64,000 bases of DNA from Streptomyces globisporus. Lineage in GTDB: Bacteria > Actinomycetota > Actinomycetes > Streptomycetales > Streptomycetaceae. The position numbers and the translations under genes are program-made. A model generated the notes under the pieces. That model saw nothing but the letters and a program-made list of their open reading frames with translations, searched no databases and had not been told where the DNA came from. Shown piece after piece: positions 23,765-32,777 of the stretch (position 1 is its first letter; the number at the start of each line of letters is the position of its first letter). The stretch is from NCBI GenBank assembly GCA_014649555.1, contig BMTG01000002.1, positions 372,001 to 436,000 of the forward strand, read 5' to 3'.

Positions 23765-24792
23765 GCCAGGCACCTCGGTTGGGTGATCGCGATGCCGGTG
23801 GGCGGCTTGCTGCCGTCGTCGTGGGTGACGCCGCTGACCTTCGCTTCGCAGAGGTAGAGGTTGAGCCACGATCCGTAGGACGTCAGCCGGCTGATGGCCG
23901 CCATCTTGGCCGGGGTCTTCTGGAGGAAGTTCTCGATCTGCGGGGTGCCCTTCTCCAACTGGTTGCTGAGGCGCCCGAGTTGGCGGATGTCGTCCTTGAG
24001 GGGCTTCCGGCCGTCCTGGAAGAGGTCGGCGGTGACGGTGGTGAGCGCGCCCATCGCGGTGATGGCCTCGCCGAGCGGTTCGCGGTCGCCGGAGAATCCG
24101 GTGACGAGCTTCTGGAGGGTGACGACGAGCTCGTCGAAGCCCTCCTCGCGGTCGTTGACCGTCTTGAGGACCGTGTTGAGGTTCGTGATCACCTCGCCGA
24201 TCACCTTGTCCTTCGCGGCGACGGTGGTGGTGAGCGAGCCGACGTGCCGCAGGATGCTGTCGACGGTGCCGCCCTCGCCCTGGAGGACCTGGACGATGGA
24301 GCTGGCGAGCTGGTTGACGTCGGGCGGCGACAGCCCTTCGAAGAGCGGCTGGAAGCCGTTGAAGAGCTGGGTGAGGTCGAGGGCCGGCGTGGTGCGGGAG
24401 AGCGGGATGGTGTCCCCGGGCGCGAAGGTCCTGCCGACGGGCCCGGGACCCCGGTCGAGGTCGACGTACCGCTGGCCGACCATGTTGAGGTACTTGATGG
24501 ACGCCGTCACCGAGGCGGGGAGGTCGCGCCCCTTGCGTACGGCGAAGGCGACTTCGGCGACGCGCCGGTCGGCGACCCGCACGGATTCGACCTGCCCGAC
24601 CTTGACCCCGGCGATCCGGACGCTGTCGCCGGGGATGAGGCCGGTGGCGTCGGTGAACCGCGCTTTGTACGTGGTGGTGTCGCCGACGCCTGTGTTGGCG
24701 ATGGAGAGCCCGAGGACGGTGGTGGCCAGCACGGTGACGACGATGAAGACGAGGGACTTGGTGATCGGTCCCGCGAGCGAGCGGCGTTTCAC
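23761..24792 (-). CDS. mceB: Mce-family substrate-binding protein, second in the operon
   Basis: 343 residues with an N-terminal helix (SLVFIVVTVLATTVLGLSI) and an MCE domain at about 38-115 (YKARFTDATGLIPGDSVRIAGVKVGQVESVRV, KYLNMVGQRYVDLDRG). A helical region and a Cys-containing C-terminus (LYLCEAKVSG, QPRCLA) follow. The GTG at 24792 overlaps the mceA stop (GTGA). Confidence 0.9.
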   Translation of the reverse strand: MKRRSLAGPITKSLVFIVVTVLATTVLGLSIANTGVGDTTTYKARFTDATGLIPGDSVRIAGVKVGQVESVRVADRRVAEVAFAVRKGRDLPASVTASIKYLNMVGQRYVDLDRGPGPVGRTFAPGDTIPLSRTTPALDLTQLFNGFQPLFEGLSPPDVNQLASSIVQVLQGEGGTVDSILRHVGSLTTTVAAKDKVIGEVITNLNTVLKTVNDREEGFDELVVTLQKLVTGFSGDREPLGEAITAMGALTTVTADLFQDGRKPLKDDIRQLGRLSNQLEKGTPQIENFLQKTPAKMAAISRLTSYGSWLNLYLCEAKVSGVTHDDGSKPPTGIAITQPRCLA

Positions 24793-26087
24793 TTGAGCTT
24801 CACCTCCGCACCGCGGAAGGCCGGGCCGATGAGCACGCTGCTCCAGTCGGGGAGGTCTCCCGGTCGGACCTTCAGCGAGGGGGCGACCAGTTCGTTCACG
24901 AGCTGGGACTCCTGCGGCGAGTTGGGCAGTCCGAGCGCGGTGTCGGTGCCGTCGTCCGCGCCGCCCCGATCGGCCGGGGGTGCGGTGACGTCGGTGGCGC
25001 GGCGGGTGTCGGCGGTCGGGGCGTGCTTGCCGACGTACGGCACCGAGTAGCACGCCGGGCCGCCCGTGGCGTTGTAGACCGGGGCGTCCCTGCCGGGGAC
25101 GTACTTGCCCTTCGAGGGAACGGACCTGACCGACACGTGCAGCCCTGGCTCGTCGGTGCCCTTGCCGAGCGCCTTGTCCATGGCGGGCACGAATCCGGCC
25201 ATGGTGCGAAGGGTGCAGGGGAACGACTCGGCGTAGTCCGCGAGGAGTTCGAGGGAGGGCCTGCTCGCGGCGGAGAGCCGGATGAGGTTGTCCTTGTTCT
25301 CCCGCAGGAAGGAGGTGACGTCCTGCGCGGCGGCCGTGGTGGTGCCGTGGAGAGCGGCGAGCCGCGTCTCCTCGTCGGCGAGGGTGGAGCTGGTGACCGT
25401 GGCGTCCCGCAGCGCGTCGAGGACGTCCGGCGCGGCGTCCGCGTACAGCGTGCTCACCTTGACGAGTTCCTTGATGTCGGCGTTGAGGGTGGGGAGTTGG
25501 GGGTTGAACTTCTTGAGGTGGTGATCCAGCGTGGTCAGCGTCTCGCCGAGGCGCTCACCGCGTCCTTCCAGCGCCTGGGAGACGGCGTTGAGCGTGGCGG
25601 AGAGCTTCTCGGGCTTCACGGCGGTCAGCAGCGGCAGGACGTTGTCGAGGACCTGTTCCAGCTCGATGGCGTTGCTGGAGCGGTCCTGCGGGATGACAGC
25701 CCCGGCCCGCAGCGTGGTGGCCGCGGGGATGCGGGGCGGGACGAGCGCGACGAACCGTGCGCCGAAGAGGGTGGTCGGCAGCATCTGGGCGGTGACGTCG
25801 GCGGGGACCTGGCCGAGCTTGTCGCGGTCGATGGCCAGGGTGAGCCGGGCGCCGTCGCCGTCGGTGGCGATGGAGCGGACCTGCCCGATGACGACGCCGC
25901 GGAGCTTCACGTCGGCGTTGGTGTGCATCTCGTTGCCGACCGATCCGGTGCGGACGGTGACGGTGGCGTCGTCGGTGAAGTCCTTCTCGTACACGGAGAC
26001 CGAGACCCACACCAGGACGGCGGGCACCAGCAGGAAGGTGACTCCGGCCAGGCGGCGGCGGACGGTGCGGGTGCTGGATGTGCGCAT
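24789..26087 (-). CDS. mceA: Mce-family substrate-binding protein, first in the operon
   Basis: 432 residues with an N-terminal helix (LAGVTFLLVPAVLVWVSVSVY) and an MCE domain at about 37-120 (DATVTVRTGSVGNEMHTNADVKLRGVVIGQVRSI, LPTTLFGARFVALVPP). A long helical region and a C-terminal segment (PACYSVPYVGKHAPT) follow. It is the first of six Mce proteins, expected to assemble as a heterohexamer. The ATG shares one base with the stop of the second YrbE gene (TGATG). Confidence 0.92.
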   Translation of the reverse strand: MRTSSTRTVRRRLAGVTFLLVPAVLVWVSVSVYEKDFTDDATVTVRTGSVGNEMHTNADVKLRGVVIGQVRSIATDGDGARLTLAIDRDKLGQVPADVTAQMLPTTLFGARFVALVPPRIPAATTLRAGAVIPQDRSSNAIELEQVLDNVLPLLTAVKPEKLSATLNAVSQALEGRGERLGETLTTLDHHLKKFNPQLPTLNADIKELVKVSTLYADAAPDVLDALRDATVTSSTLADEETRLAALHGTTTAAAQDVTSFLRENKDNLIRLSAASRPSLELLADYAESFPCTLRTMAGFVPAMDKALGKGTDEPGLHVSVRSVPSKGKYVPGRDAPVYNATGGPACYSVPYVGKHAPTADTRRATDVTAPPADRGGADDGTDTALGLPNSPQESQLVNELVAPSLKVRPGDLPDWSSVLIGPAFRGAEVKLK

Positions 26088-26890
26088 CAGCCGGCCACCT
26101 TCACCGTCGTCGTGGCGCCCCAGATGGCGAGCGAGAGGAAGAAGTCGGTGACGCTGATGAGCACGATCGCGTTGCGTACCGAGCGGCCGACCGCCACCCC
26201 CACGCCGGCCGGGCCGCCGGTGGCGTGGAAGCCGTAGTAGCAGTGGGCCAGGATCACCAGCACGCTGAAGATCAGCACCTTCAGCACCGACAGCAGGACG
26301 TCCTGCGGGGAGAGGAAGAGATCGAAGTAGTGGTCGTAGGTGCCCGCCGACTGGCCGTTGAAGAAGATGGTGATCCAGCGGGAGGCGACGTACGAGGAGA
26401 GCAGCCCGATCGCGTACAGCGGGATGATCGCGACGACTCCGGCGATGATCCGGGTGGTGACGAGGTAGGGCATGGAGCGGACGCCCATCGCCTCCAGGGC
26501 ATCGATCTCCTCGTTGATCCGCATCGCGCCGAGCTGGGCGGTGAAGCCCGCGCCGACGGTGGCGGAGAGGGCGAGCCCGGCCACCAGGGGCGCGATCTCC
26601 CGGGTGTTGAAGTAGGCGGAGATGAATCCGGTGAAGGCCGAGGTGCCGATCTGGTTGAGGGCGGCGTACCCCTGGAGTCCGACGACCGTGCCGGTGAACA
26701 GGGTCATCGCGATCATCACGCCGATGGTGCCGCCGATGACGCCGAGTCCGCCGCTGCCGAAGGCGACCTCGGCCAGCAGCCGTTGCACCTCGCGCAGATA
26801 GCGGCGCAGGGTGCGCGGGATCCAGACAAGTGCCTTGACGTAGAAGGTGAGTTGATCGCCCGACCGGTCGAGCCAGTTCAGCATGGCCAT
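26087..26890 (-). CDS. yrbEB: YrbE/MlaE-type ABC permease B of the Mce system
   Basis: 267 residues with five to six membrane helices and the MlaE-family signature region: GFISAYFNTREIAPLVAGLALSATVGAGFTAQLGAMRINEEIDALEAMGVRSMPYLVTTRIIAG. It should form a heterodimer with the upstream YrbE protein and pass lipid substrate between the Mce channel and the membrane, powered by the ATPase at 27748-28734. It starts three bases after the upstream gene's stop. Confidence 0.93.
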   Translation of the reverse strand: MAMLNWLDRSGDQLTFYVKALVWIPRTLRRYLREVQRLLAEVAFGSGGLGVIGGTIGVMIAMTLFTGTVVGLQGYAALNQIGTSAFTGFISAYFNTREIAPLVAGLALSATVGAGFTAQLGAMRINEEIDALEAMGVRSMPYLVTTRIIAGVVAIIPLYAIGLLSSYVASRWITIFFNGQSAGTYDHYFDLFLSPQDVLLSVLKVLIFSVLVILAHCYYGFHATGGPAGVGVAVGRSVRNAIVLISVTDFFLSLAIWGATTTVKVAG

Positions 26891-26893
26891 CGG

Positions 26894-27751
26894 TCAGCTC
26901 CCCTTCGCGGGAACGATCTGGAGGTAGATCGCCGTGAGGACCATGTTCACGAAGAACAGCAGCATGAAGGTGATGACCACGGACTGGTTGACCGCGTCGC
27001 CGACGCCCTTGGGGCCGCCGCGGGGGTTGAGGCCGCGGTAGGCGGCGACGATGCCCGCGATGAAGCCGAAGATCAGGGCCTTGAACTCGCTGATGTAGAG
27101 GTCGGGCAGCTGGGCGAGGGCGGAGAAGCTCGCGAGGTACGCGCCCGGGGTGCCGTCCTGCATGATCACGTTGAAGAAGTAGCCGCCGAGCGTGCCGACC
27201 ACCGAGATCAGCCCGTTGAGCAGGACGGCGACGAGCATGGTGGCGAGCACCCGGGGGACGACGAGACGCTGGATGGGCGAGACGCCCATGACCTCCATCG
27301 CGTCGAGTTCCTCACGGATCTTGCGGGAGCCGAGGTCGGCGCAGATCGCGGAGCCGGCGGCGCCGGAGATCAGCAGCGCCACGATGAGTGGGCTCGCCTG
27401 CTGGATCACCGCGAGGACGCTGGCGCCGCCGGTGAAGGACTGGGCGCCGAGCTGCTGGGTGAGGGAGCCGACCTGGAGGGCGATGACCGCGCCGAACGGG
27501 ATGGAGACGAGGGCGGCGGGCAGGATGGTGACGCTCGCGACGAACCAGAACTGCTCGATGAACTCCCGTACCTGGAACGGTCTGCGGAAGATGGCCCGGG
27601 CCACGGCGACGGCAAGCGCGAACAGCTTCCCGGTCTCGCGGAGCGGGGCGAGCAGCCGGGAGGGGCGGGCCCGGACGGGAGCCTTCCCGAGGGCGGCCGA
27701 CGGGGGCTTCTCGGGCGGCTCGGGCGGCCGCACCGGCATCGGGGCGGTCAC
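26894..27751 (-). CDS. yrbEA: YrbE/MlaE-type ABC permease A of the Mce system
   Basis: 285 residues. A Pro-rich cytoplasmic N-terminus (about 1-30) precedes the MlaE domain with SFTGGASVLAVIQQASPLIVALLISGAAGSAICADLGSRKIREELDAMEVMGVSPIQRLVVPRVLATML. The GTG overlaps the stop of the ATPase gene (GTGA). It is the partner of the adjoining permease. Confidence 0.93.
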   Translation of the reverse strand: MTAPMPVRPPEPPEKPPSAALGKAPVRARPSRLLAPLRETGKLFALAVAVARAIFRRPFQVREFIEQFWFVASVTILPAALVSIPFGAVIALQVGSLTQQLGAQSFTGGASVLAVIQQASPLIVALLISGAAGSAICADLGSRKIREELDAMEVMGVSPIQRLVVPRVLATMLVAVLLNGLISVVGTLGGYFFNVIMQDGTPGAYLASFSALAQLPDLYISEFKALIFGFIAGIVAAYRGLNPRGGPKGVGDAVNQSVVITFMLLFFVNMVLTAIYLQIVPAKGS

Positions 27752-28734
27752 GCGCGCGCACCTCCCGCGGCCGGGGCGTAGCTGTCGAGGATCGCCCTAC
27801 GAGCGGCCTCCGGCAGCTGGCCCATCATCGACATGACCCGCTCGCGTCGGCGCAGCGCTCCCTGGCGTACGGGCATCCCGGGCGAGGGCTCCAGCTGGGG
27901 GACGACGGTGCGGGGGCCGGCGGGCAGCGGGACGGTGTCGGCCAGCTGCTCGGCGGCGAGGGTGGCGGCGTCCTTCTCCTCGGACATGCCGATGGGCCCT
28001 TCGCGGCGGCCGGCGAGGAACTGGGAGACGACCGGGGTGTCGCTGGTGAGCAGCACCTCGCGGGGGCCGAAGGTGACGAGGTTGCGGCAGAACAGCATGC
28101 CCATGTTGTCGGGGACGGTCGCCGCGATGTCGAGGTTGTGGGTGACGATGAGCATCGTCGCGTCGATCTGCGCGTTGAGGTCGATGAGGAGCTGTGAGAG
28201 GTAGGCGGTGCGGACCGGGTCGAGGCCGGAGTCCGGTTCGTCGCAGAGGATGATCTGGGGGTCCAGGACGAGGGCGCGGGCGAGGCCGGCCCGCTTGCGC
28301 ATCCCTCCGGATATCTCGCCCGGCAGCTTTCCCTCGGCGCCGAGGAGACCGACGATGTCGATGCGTTCCATCACGATGCGACGGATCTCGGATTCCTTCT
28401 TGCGGGTGTGCTCGCGCAGCGGGAAGGCGATGTTGTCGAAGAGCGACATCGAGCCGAACAGGGCCCCGTCCTGGAACATGAGGCCGAAGAGTTTCCGGGT
28501 CTCCATGATGTCGCGTTCCGGGCTGTTCACCATGTCGACGCCGTTGATGAGGACGCGTCCCTGCTCGGGTTTCAGAAGCCCGATGATGGATTTCAGAAAA
28601 ACGGTCTTTCCGGTTCCGGAAGGACCGAGCATGACGCTCACTTCACCGGCGGGCAGGGTGAGGCTGACGTCCTGCCAGATGTTCTGCTTGCCGAAGGATT
28701 TCGTCAGGCCCTCGACGACTACTTCGATTCCCAT
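27748..28734 (-). CDS. mkl: ABC transporter ATPase of the Mce system (Mkl/MceG-type)
   Basis: 328 residues. The P-loop is GPSGTGKT (about 38-45), the Q-loop is LMFQDGALFGSMSLFDNIAFPLREH, the signature is ISGGMRKRAGLARAL (about 142-156), Walker B is IILCDEPDSGLDP (about 161-173) and the H-loop is VTHN. A C-terminal extension after about 245 is typical of Mkl/MlaF-type ATPases and carries PxxxP and helical segments. It energises lipid movement by the YrbE/Mce complex. It is the first gene of the operon; GAGGGAGGG stands before the ATG. The promoter must lie in 28735-29120. Confidence 0.93.
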   Translation of the reverse strand: MGIEVVVEGLTKSFGKQNIWQDVSLTLPAGEVSVMLGPSGTGKTVFLKSIIGLLKPEQGRVLINGVDMVNSPERDIMETRKLFGLMFQDGALFGSMSLFDNIAFPLREHTRKKESEIRRIVMERIDIVGLLGAEGKLPGEISGGMRKRAGLARALVLDPQIILCDEPDSGLDPVRTAYLSQLLIDLNAQIDATMLIVTHNLDIAATVPDNMGMLFCRNLVTFGPREVLLTSDTPVVSQFLAGRREGPIGMSEEKDAATLAAEQLADTVPLPAGPRTVVPQLEPSPGMPVRQGALRRRERVMSMMGQLPEAARRAILDSYAPAAGGARA

Positions 28735-29121
28735 CGACCCTCCCTCGAAATGGCGGTGAACGTTTTCATCGGTTGACGCTCCGGCTCCGGGAAAGGCGAT
28801 GGCGGCTCGTCACACATGCACCGGGGGGGCGCACGTTATGTCCGCCGAAACCGCCAGGGCAAGCCGTTGAACAGCGGATTTCGACGAACCGGGGGTGGTG
28901 ATCGGATCACTTGTCATTCGGTGACAAAGCCGGTCCGTGGCCTTGTCGAAATCTGCGCACGCAGCCGGGCGTTCCCGATCGGCACGCCTGGGACGCTACG
29001 GGCCGGTAACCTGACTTCGCAATACTGGGTACAGATTTTCCTCGGCGAGAATTCATGCGGTGCGAAGGATTGTTGCCGAGTGAGCAATCCGCCCGTCAAA
29101 CCTGTCGGATGATGAGGAAAA
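28735..29121 (-). promoter_or_regulatory. Upstream regulatory region of the mce operon
   Basis: A noncoding stretch with several dyads. GTGATC-G-GATCAC is a perfect palindrome at 28898-28910. TTGTCA-N5-TGACAA is perfect at 28911-28927. A wider GACAA-N15-TTGTC pair spans 28923-28947. The GATCGGATCAC and GGTGACAA...CCTTGTCG blocks recur upstream of the DUF6801 gene (30882-30944). I do not see a convincing -35/-10 pair. Likely operators for a lipid-responsive regulator (inference). Confidence 0.45.
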
Positions 29122-29147
29122 CGCCGGGCCGGCGGACCGGCCCGGCG
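29122..29147 (-). terminator. Second terminator hairpin after the DUF6801 gene
   Basis: A perfect 11-bp stem (29122-29132 with 29137-29147) with a four-base loop, downstream of the hairpin at 29160-29193. The tandem arrangement insulates the mce regulatory region from readthrough. Confidence 0.6.
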
Positions 29148-29159
29148 GGCATGGGAAGA

Positions 29160-29193
29160 GAGCCCTTCCGGTCACGTGGAACCGGAAGGGCTC
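29160..29193 (-). terminator. Terminator hairpin after the DUF6801 gene
   Basis: A perfect 13-bp stem (29160-29172 with 29181-29193) with an eight-base loop, beginning 14 bp beyond the stop codon of the DUF6801-like gene. Confidence 0.75.
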
Positions 29194-29207
29194 GGAGGCG
29201 TTCCAGG

Positions 29208-30725
29208 TCAGCGCTCGGGCTTCGGCTTCCTCGGCGGGCAGTCGGGCCCCTCCGGGTTCGTCGCCACGCACAGGGGCGCCTGGGTCATCTTGGTGTAGTT
29301 GTCGGCCTTCTTGCCCGGGCTCGAGATGGCCGAGGTGAAGATCGGGTCCAGGTCCTCGGTGGCGCCACATCCCTCGAACGGCGGGATGTGGGCGTACCCG
29401 GTCAGGGTGCCGCCGTACGCCACCAGGTAGCCGGCCGGCGGATAGCTCTGGCCGTACCCCTTCAGCACCTGCTCGAAGGGGCGCTCGGTGCGGCAGTCGG
29501 GGCCCACATCCAGGGGCACGCCGTTCACCTCGACGTCGGAGAGCCGCATCACGAGCTGGGCCGTGACCGTGGTCTCCTCCGGGTAGGTCGGCGTGTTGGT
29601 GACCGTGTGGGTGTGGATCGCGGCCGGTGGGCCCACCTGCTCCAGCGTCATGGTGGCGGTGGTCGGCATGAACCCGTAGCTGAGGAACGTGGCTTTCGTC
29701 GGCGGGAGTTGGCGCTTCCCCTCGTAGTCGAAGTTCACCTCGGAGCTGACGTCGACCGTGGAGGCGCAGGAGTCGTTGATGTAGCGCTTGTTGAGCACCA
29801 CCTTCATGAACGCGGGCCCCAGCGCCGCCGCGCCGTCCAGCTTGGCGGCGTTCGCGTAGCCGGCCGCGTAGGTCTCGGCGGTGGTCATCACCCACTCGGG
29901 CGGGATCTCGATCGGGCAGCTGCCCGGGTCGTCCTCCAGGGCTTCGCGCCGCTTCTCGGTGAGGGCGTCGATCTTCTCCCGTGCGGTGGGAGGCAGCCCT
30001 TCGTCCGGGCGGGTGGGGGTCGGCCCGGGTGCGGGGTCGCTCTCCCCCGGACGGGGGGCGGGGGTGGTGGGGTCCTGGTCGCCGCGGATCGTGATGGCGG
30101 CCAGTTCGGGTTCCTGGCCGGGGGCCGGGGTGCAGGCGACGTCGAGTCCCGGGGGTGTGGTCGGCTCTCCGGCCTCCGTGAGCGAGGTCAGCGCGAGGTC
30201 GAGCGCGTCGGGGGCGAGCGTGGCGCGTCCTGGGCTGCCGAAGGTGACCGTCGGCACGTCTCCGGTCGCGGTGAGGGTCAGCGCGCCCGGGTCTTGGCTG
30301 TCGCCCTCGCCCTCGCCCGGCGTGGGCAGGTCCGTCGGCGGGGCGGCCAGGTCCTGCCAGGAGGCGTCGGCGGACTTGTCGCCGACGCTGTTGCGGACGG
30401 TGAGCCGTGCGACGGCCGACAGGGTGGCGGCGTCCAGGCCGGCGAACCGGGCGAGCGCCGCCGGTGGCAGGGTCACCTCGACCGCCACCTGACCGGGCCG
30501 GATCTCCTCGCCCGTACGGGCCTCCGTGGGGAGTACCGCCGAGACGACGACGTCCACCTCCTCGGGCCCGGAGGGGAGGGGGCAGGTGTAGCGGAGGGCG
30601 ACCTCCGACCTCTGTTCCGCGGCGGCCGATTCGGCGCCGGGAACGAGTGCGGTCGCGACGACGAGCGCCCCGCCCACGGCCCAGTGGATCGGTCGTCTCG
30701 CTGCGGCGCGTGCATCGACGGTCAT
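29208..30725 (-). CDS. Secreted DUF6801-like protein
   Basis: 505 residues. A signal peptide (about 1-35, cleavage near AAAEQ) is followed by a beta-rich region starting ALRYTCPLPSGPEEVDVVVSAVLPTEARTGEEI, the pattern of DUF6801. A Pro/Glu-rich hinge follows (about 205-245). The C-terminal domain (about 270-490) has Cys-containing segments (SCPIEIPPEWV, INDSCASTV, CRTERPF, FEGCGATEDLDP) and GYGQSYPPAGYLVAYGGTLTGYAHIPPF. No enzyme motif is visible. GGAAGGA precedes the ATG at 30725. It lies between the mce operon and two other secreted proteins. A role in extracellular lipid binding or delivery to Mce is a hypothesis from position only. Confidence 0.78.
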   Translation of the reverse strand: MTVDARAAARRPIHWAVGGALVVATALVPGAESAAAEQRSEVALRYTCPLPSGPEEVDVVVSAVLPTEARTGEEIRPGQVAVEVTLPPAALARFAGLDAATLSAVARLTVRNSVGDKSADASWQDLAAPPTDLPTPGEGEGDSQDPGALTLTATGDVPTVTFGSPGRATLAPDALDLALTSLTEAGEPTTPPGLDVACTPAPGQEPELAAITIRGDQDPTTPAPRPGESDPAPGPTPTRPDEGLPPTAREKIDALTEKRREALEDDPGSCPIEIPPEWVMTTAETYAAGYANAAKLDGAAALGPAFMKVVLNKRYINDSCASTVDVSSEVNFDYEGKRQLPPTKATFLSYGFMPTTATMTLEQVGPPAAIHTHTVTNTPTYPEETTVTAQLVMRLSDVEVNGVPLDVGPDCRTERPFEQVLKGYGQSYPPAGYLVAYGGTLTGYAHIPPFEGCGATEDLDPIFTSAISSPGKKADNYTKMTQAPLCVATNPEGPDCPPRKPKPER

Positions 30726-30881
30726 ACGGATGTGTCCTTCCGGCGCGCTTGGGCCCAGAGGGCGGGCGGCTGCGGAGCGGGTCCGGTGTGCGGCGGCTCT
30801 GCGGGCGGCGGCCGGGCGGTCGGGCCCTACCGACGGGTACGGTACGCACGCCGACGACCCCCTGGGAAGGGCCGGGTTGCC

Positions 30882-30960
30882 GATCGGATCACCGGCGCCC
30901 GGACTTTGGCAGCGGGTGACAATCCGCCGCCGCGCCCCTTGTCGGCGAGTGCGCGAAATC
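30882..30960 (-). promoter_or_regulatory. Upstream region of the DUF6801 gene sharing motifs with the mce promoter
   Basis: Contains GATCGGATCAC (30882-30892), GGTGACAA (30915-30922), CCTTGTCG (30937-30944) and CGAAATC (30954-30960). All four blocks occur in the same order upstream of the mce ATPase gene. GACAA and TTGTC are 16 bases apart here and 15 there. Candidate common operator. Confidence 0.4.
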
Positions 30961-31026
30961 GTGCCCGGCCGTCGGGTGCGCACGGCCGGGCACGACGTTC
31001 AGACGCGGTACGTCATCGGCGCGGGA

Positions 31027-31683
31027 TCAGCCGCTGATGACCGGGGACTTGTTGGTCGCGGTGCTGATGATGGTGTACAGACCCTGGAAGCTGGCAGTGG
31101 TACCGACGATGCCGCAGCCGCCGCCGACCTTGTTGGCGATGGACAGGGTGAGCCCGCCGCCCGCGGTGTTCAGCGTGCCGTTGCTGCCGCCCGCGGTCGG
31201 GTTGTTGTACTTGGCCGCGACCTTGCCGGTCACGTCGAAGGTGCAGGGGCCGAGGATGCTGCTTCCGGACACCTTCGCCTTGATCGCTCTGATCTCACCG
31301 GTCACCTGGCCCGTGGAGTTGGTCCCGGCGCCCGCCGTGTAGTCCAGGCCCCAGATCTCCCACGGCGGCGTGGTGGTCACCGTCCAGGTGGAGCTGAACG
31401 GCCCGGTGCACGGCGAGTTGAACGAGATCGCCGAGATGGACGCGAGCTTGGCCGGACTGCCGGCGACCGGAGAGGTCGGCGCCGAGCCCGAGGCCGCGGA
31501 GGTCGCACACTGGATCTTGTTGCCGTTGTTGTCGGTCAGGACGGTCACTCCGGCGGAGCCCTTGAAGGCGCCGGTCGGGCTGATCGTCCAGCTGGTCGGC
31601 GCGGCGACCGCCGACGGGGCGGCCAGCACGAGGGATGCCGCGGCGGCACCGATCGCGGTCAGGACACCGGTTCGCTTGACCAT
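31027..31683 (-). CDS. Secreted protein of unknown function
   Basis: 218 residues. A signal peptide (MVKRTGVLTAIGAAAASLVLAAPSAVA) is followed by a beta-rich Ser/Thr/Gly-rich mature protein with four cysteines (IQCAT, SPCTG, GPCTF, GGCGI), probably two disulfides, and repeated GxLNTAGGGLTLSI-type strands. No catalytic motif is seen. GGGAG precedes the ATG. Its stop is followed by the DUF6801 upstream region. It lies 158 bp after the stop of the next secreted-protein gene and could share its transcript. I do not recognise the family. Confidence 0.75.
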   Translation of the reverse strand: MVKRTGVLTAIGAAAASLVLAAPSAVAAPTSWTISPTGAFKGSAGVTVLTDNNGNKIQCATSAASGSAPTSPVAGSPAKLASISAISFNSPCTGPFSSTWTVTTTPPWEIWGLDYTAGAGTNSTGQVTGEIRAIKAKVSGSSILGPCTFDVTGKVAAKYNNPTAGGSNGTLNTAGGGLTLSIANKVGGGCGIVGTTASFQGLYTIISTATNKSPVISG

Positions 31684-31841
31684 GGGGGTACTCCCTTTTC
31701 TCGTCCCGTTGGGGATTCGGCTGAACGTGGCTGGAGAGGTTGGTGCGCTGTGTACGCCGGGCCGGACGGTTCGGCGTTCGGCGGTCGGCGGATCCAAGGA
31801 CGGTTGCCGCATCACCTCCTCGTACGGGTGAAGGGGACGGC

Positions 31842-32777
31842 CTACCGCTTGGCGGAGTGCCAGAATTCGGACAGCTTCCGGCCCTCGTTGGGCGCGAGGC
31901 CGGCGGGGTCGTAGGGGCTGCCGAAGTACGTGGTGGTGGCGTCGAGCGTCACGCTGTTCTTCCCGGCGGCGGACGGGAGACCGGTCTTGAGGTTCACCGC
32001 CCAGTCCAGGAGCCCGGCTCCGCAACCGCTTGCGCCCGGAACGGCGAACGTGGCGTCACCCTGGTCGGCGCCGGCGAAGGTGTAGCGCCCCATCTCACCC
32101 TCGTCGTCGTTCGGCGTCCCGTCCGCTCCGAACCGCTGGAGCGAGAGGGTGGGCGCCGTCACGTTCTGCGGCTTGAGGAGCACCGGGTTGGCGGTGGTCC
32201 CGATGTAGCACTTGTCACCCAGGAACGGATTCTTGAGGTGGATACGCACCGGGATGGTGAGAATCGGTTCACCGGTGGAGAAAGCCGCGCTCATATTGAA
32301 GTCGCGGGGCGCTCCGGCCGGTTCGATGGTGGCTGTCACCCGGTTGAGATTGTTGTCCGTCAACTGACGGCAGATTCCCGAGACGAGGGGAATTCCGCTG
32401 GGGCACATCAGCCCGAGCAGACCGCCGGGGATCTGAGCCGGGTCCGCCGTCAGGGCCCCTTCGGGCGGGGCCACCAGCGAGGCGGTGCCATCGGCGCGCT
32501 GGACGACGCCGAGCTGCAGATCGGTGTGGCCGGTGGAGACCACGCTCTTGCCCAGCGTGATGGAGCCGGTGGCCGAACTCGACGCGATGCAGGCGGCGAT
32601 GGTGTTCACACCGTCGGCGGCCAGCATGGCGGGAGCGTCGACCGGACAGCGGTCGAAAGGCGCCCAGTCGCCGTTGAGCTGGGTGGCGGCGGTGGCCGAG
32701 CCGGTGGAGAGCACAGCGCTGAATGCCGTGAAGGCCGCGAGCAGACCTACGCGGGTTCGATTGGAAACGGATCTCAT
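31842..32777 (-). CDS. Secreted protein of unknown function
   Basis: 311 residues with a signal peptide (MRSVSNRTRVGLLAAFTAFSAVLSTGSATA). The mature part has DRCPVDAPAMLAADGVNTIAACIAS, a hydrophobic PPEGALTADPAQIPGGLLGLMCPSGIPLVSGICRQLTD segment, and beta-rich stretches with paired cysteines (KCYIGT, SGCGAG). It resembles a Tat/Sec-exported lipid-associated surface protein more than an enzyme, but I cannot name a family. AGAGGGG precedes the ATG at 32777. It is divergent from the PucR-like regulator over an 809-bp spacer. Confidence 0.75.
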   Translation of the reverse strand: MRSVSNRTRVGLLAAFTAFSAVLSTGSATAATQLNGDWAPFDRCPVDAPAMLAADGVNTIAACIASSSATGSITLGKSVVSTGHTDLQLGVVQRADGTASLVAPPEGALTADPAQIPGGLLGLMCPSGIPLVSGICRQLTDNNLNRVTATIEPAGAPRDFNMSAAFSTGEPILTIPVRIHLKNPFLGDKCYIGTTANPVLLKPQNVTAPTLSLQRFGADGTPNDDEGEMGRYTFAGADQGDATFAVPGASGCGAGLLDWAVNLKTGLPSAAGKNSVTLDATTTYFGSPYDPAGLAPNEGRKLSEFWHSAKR

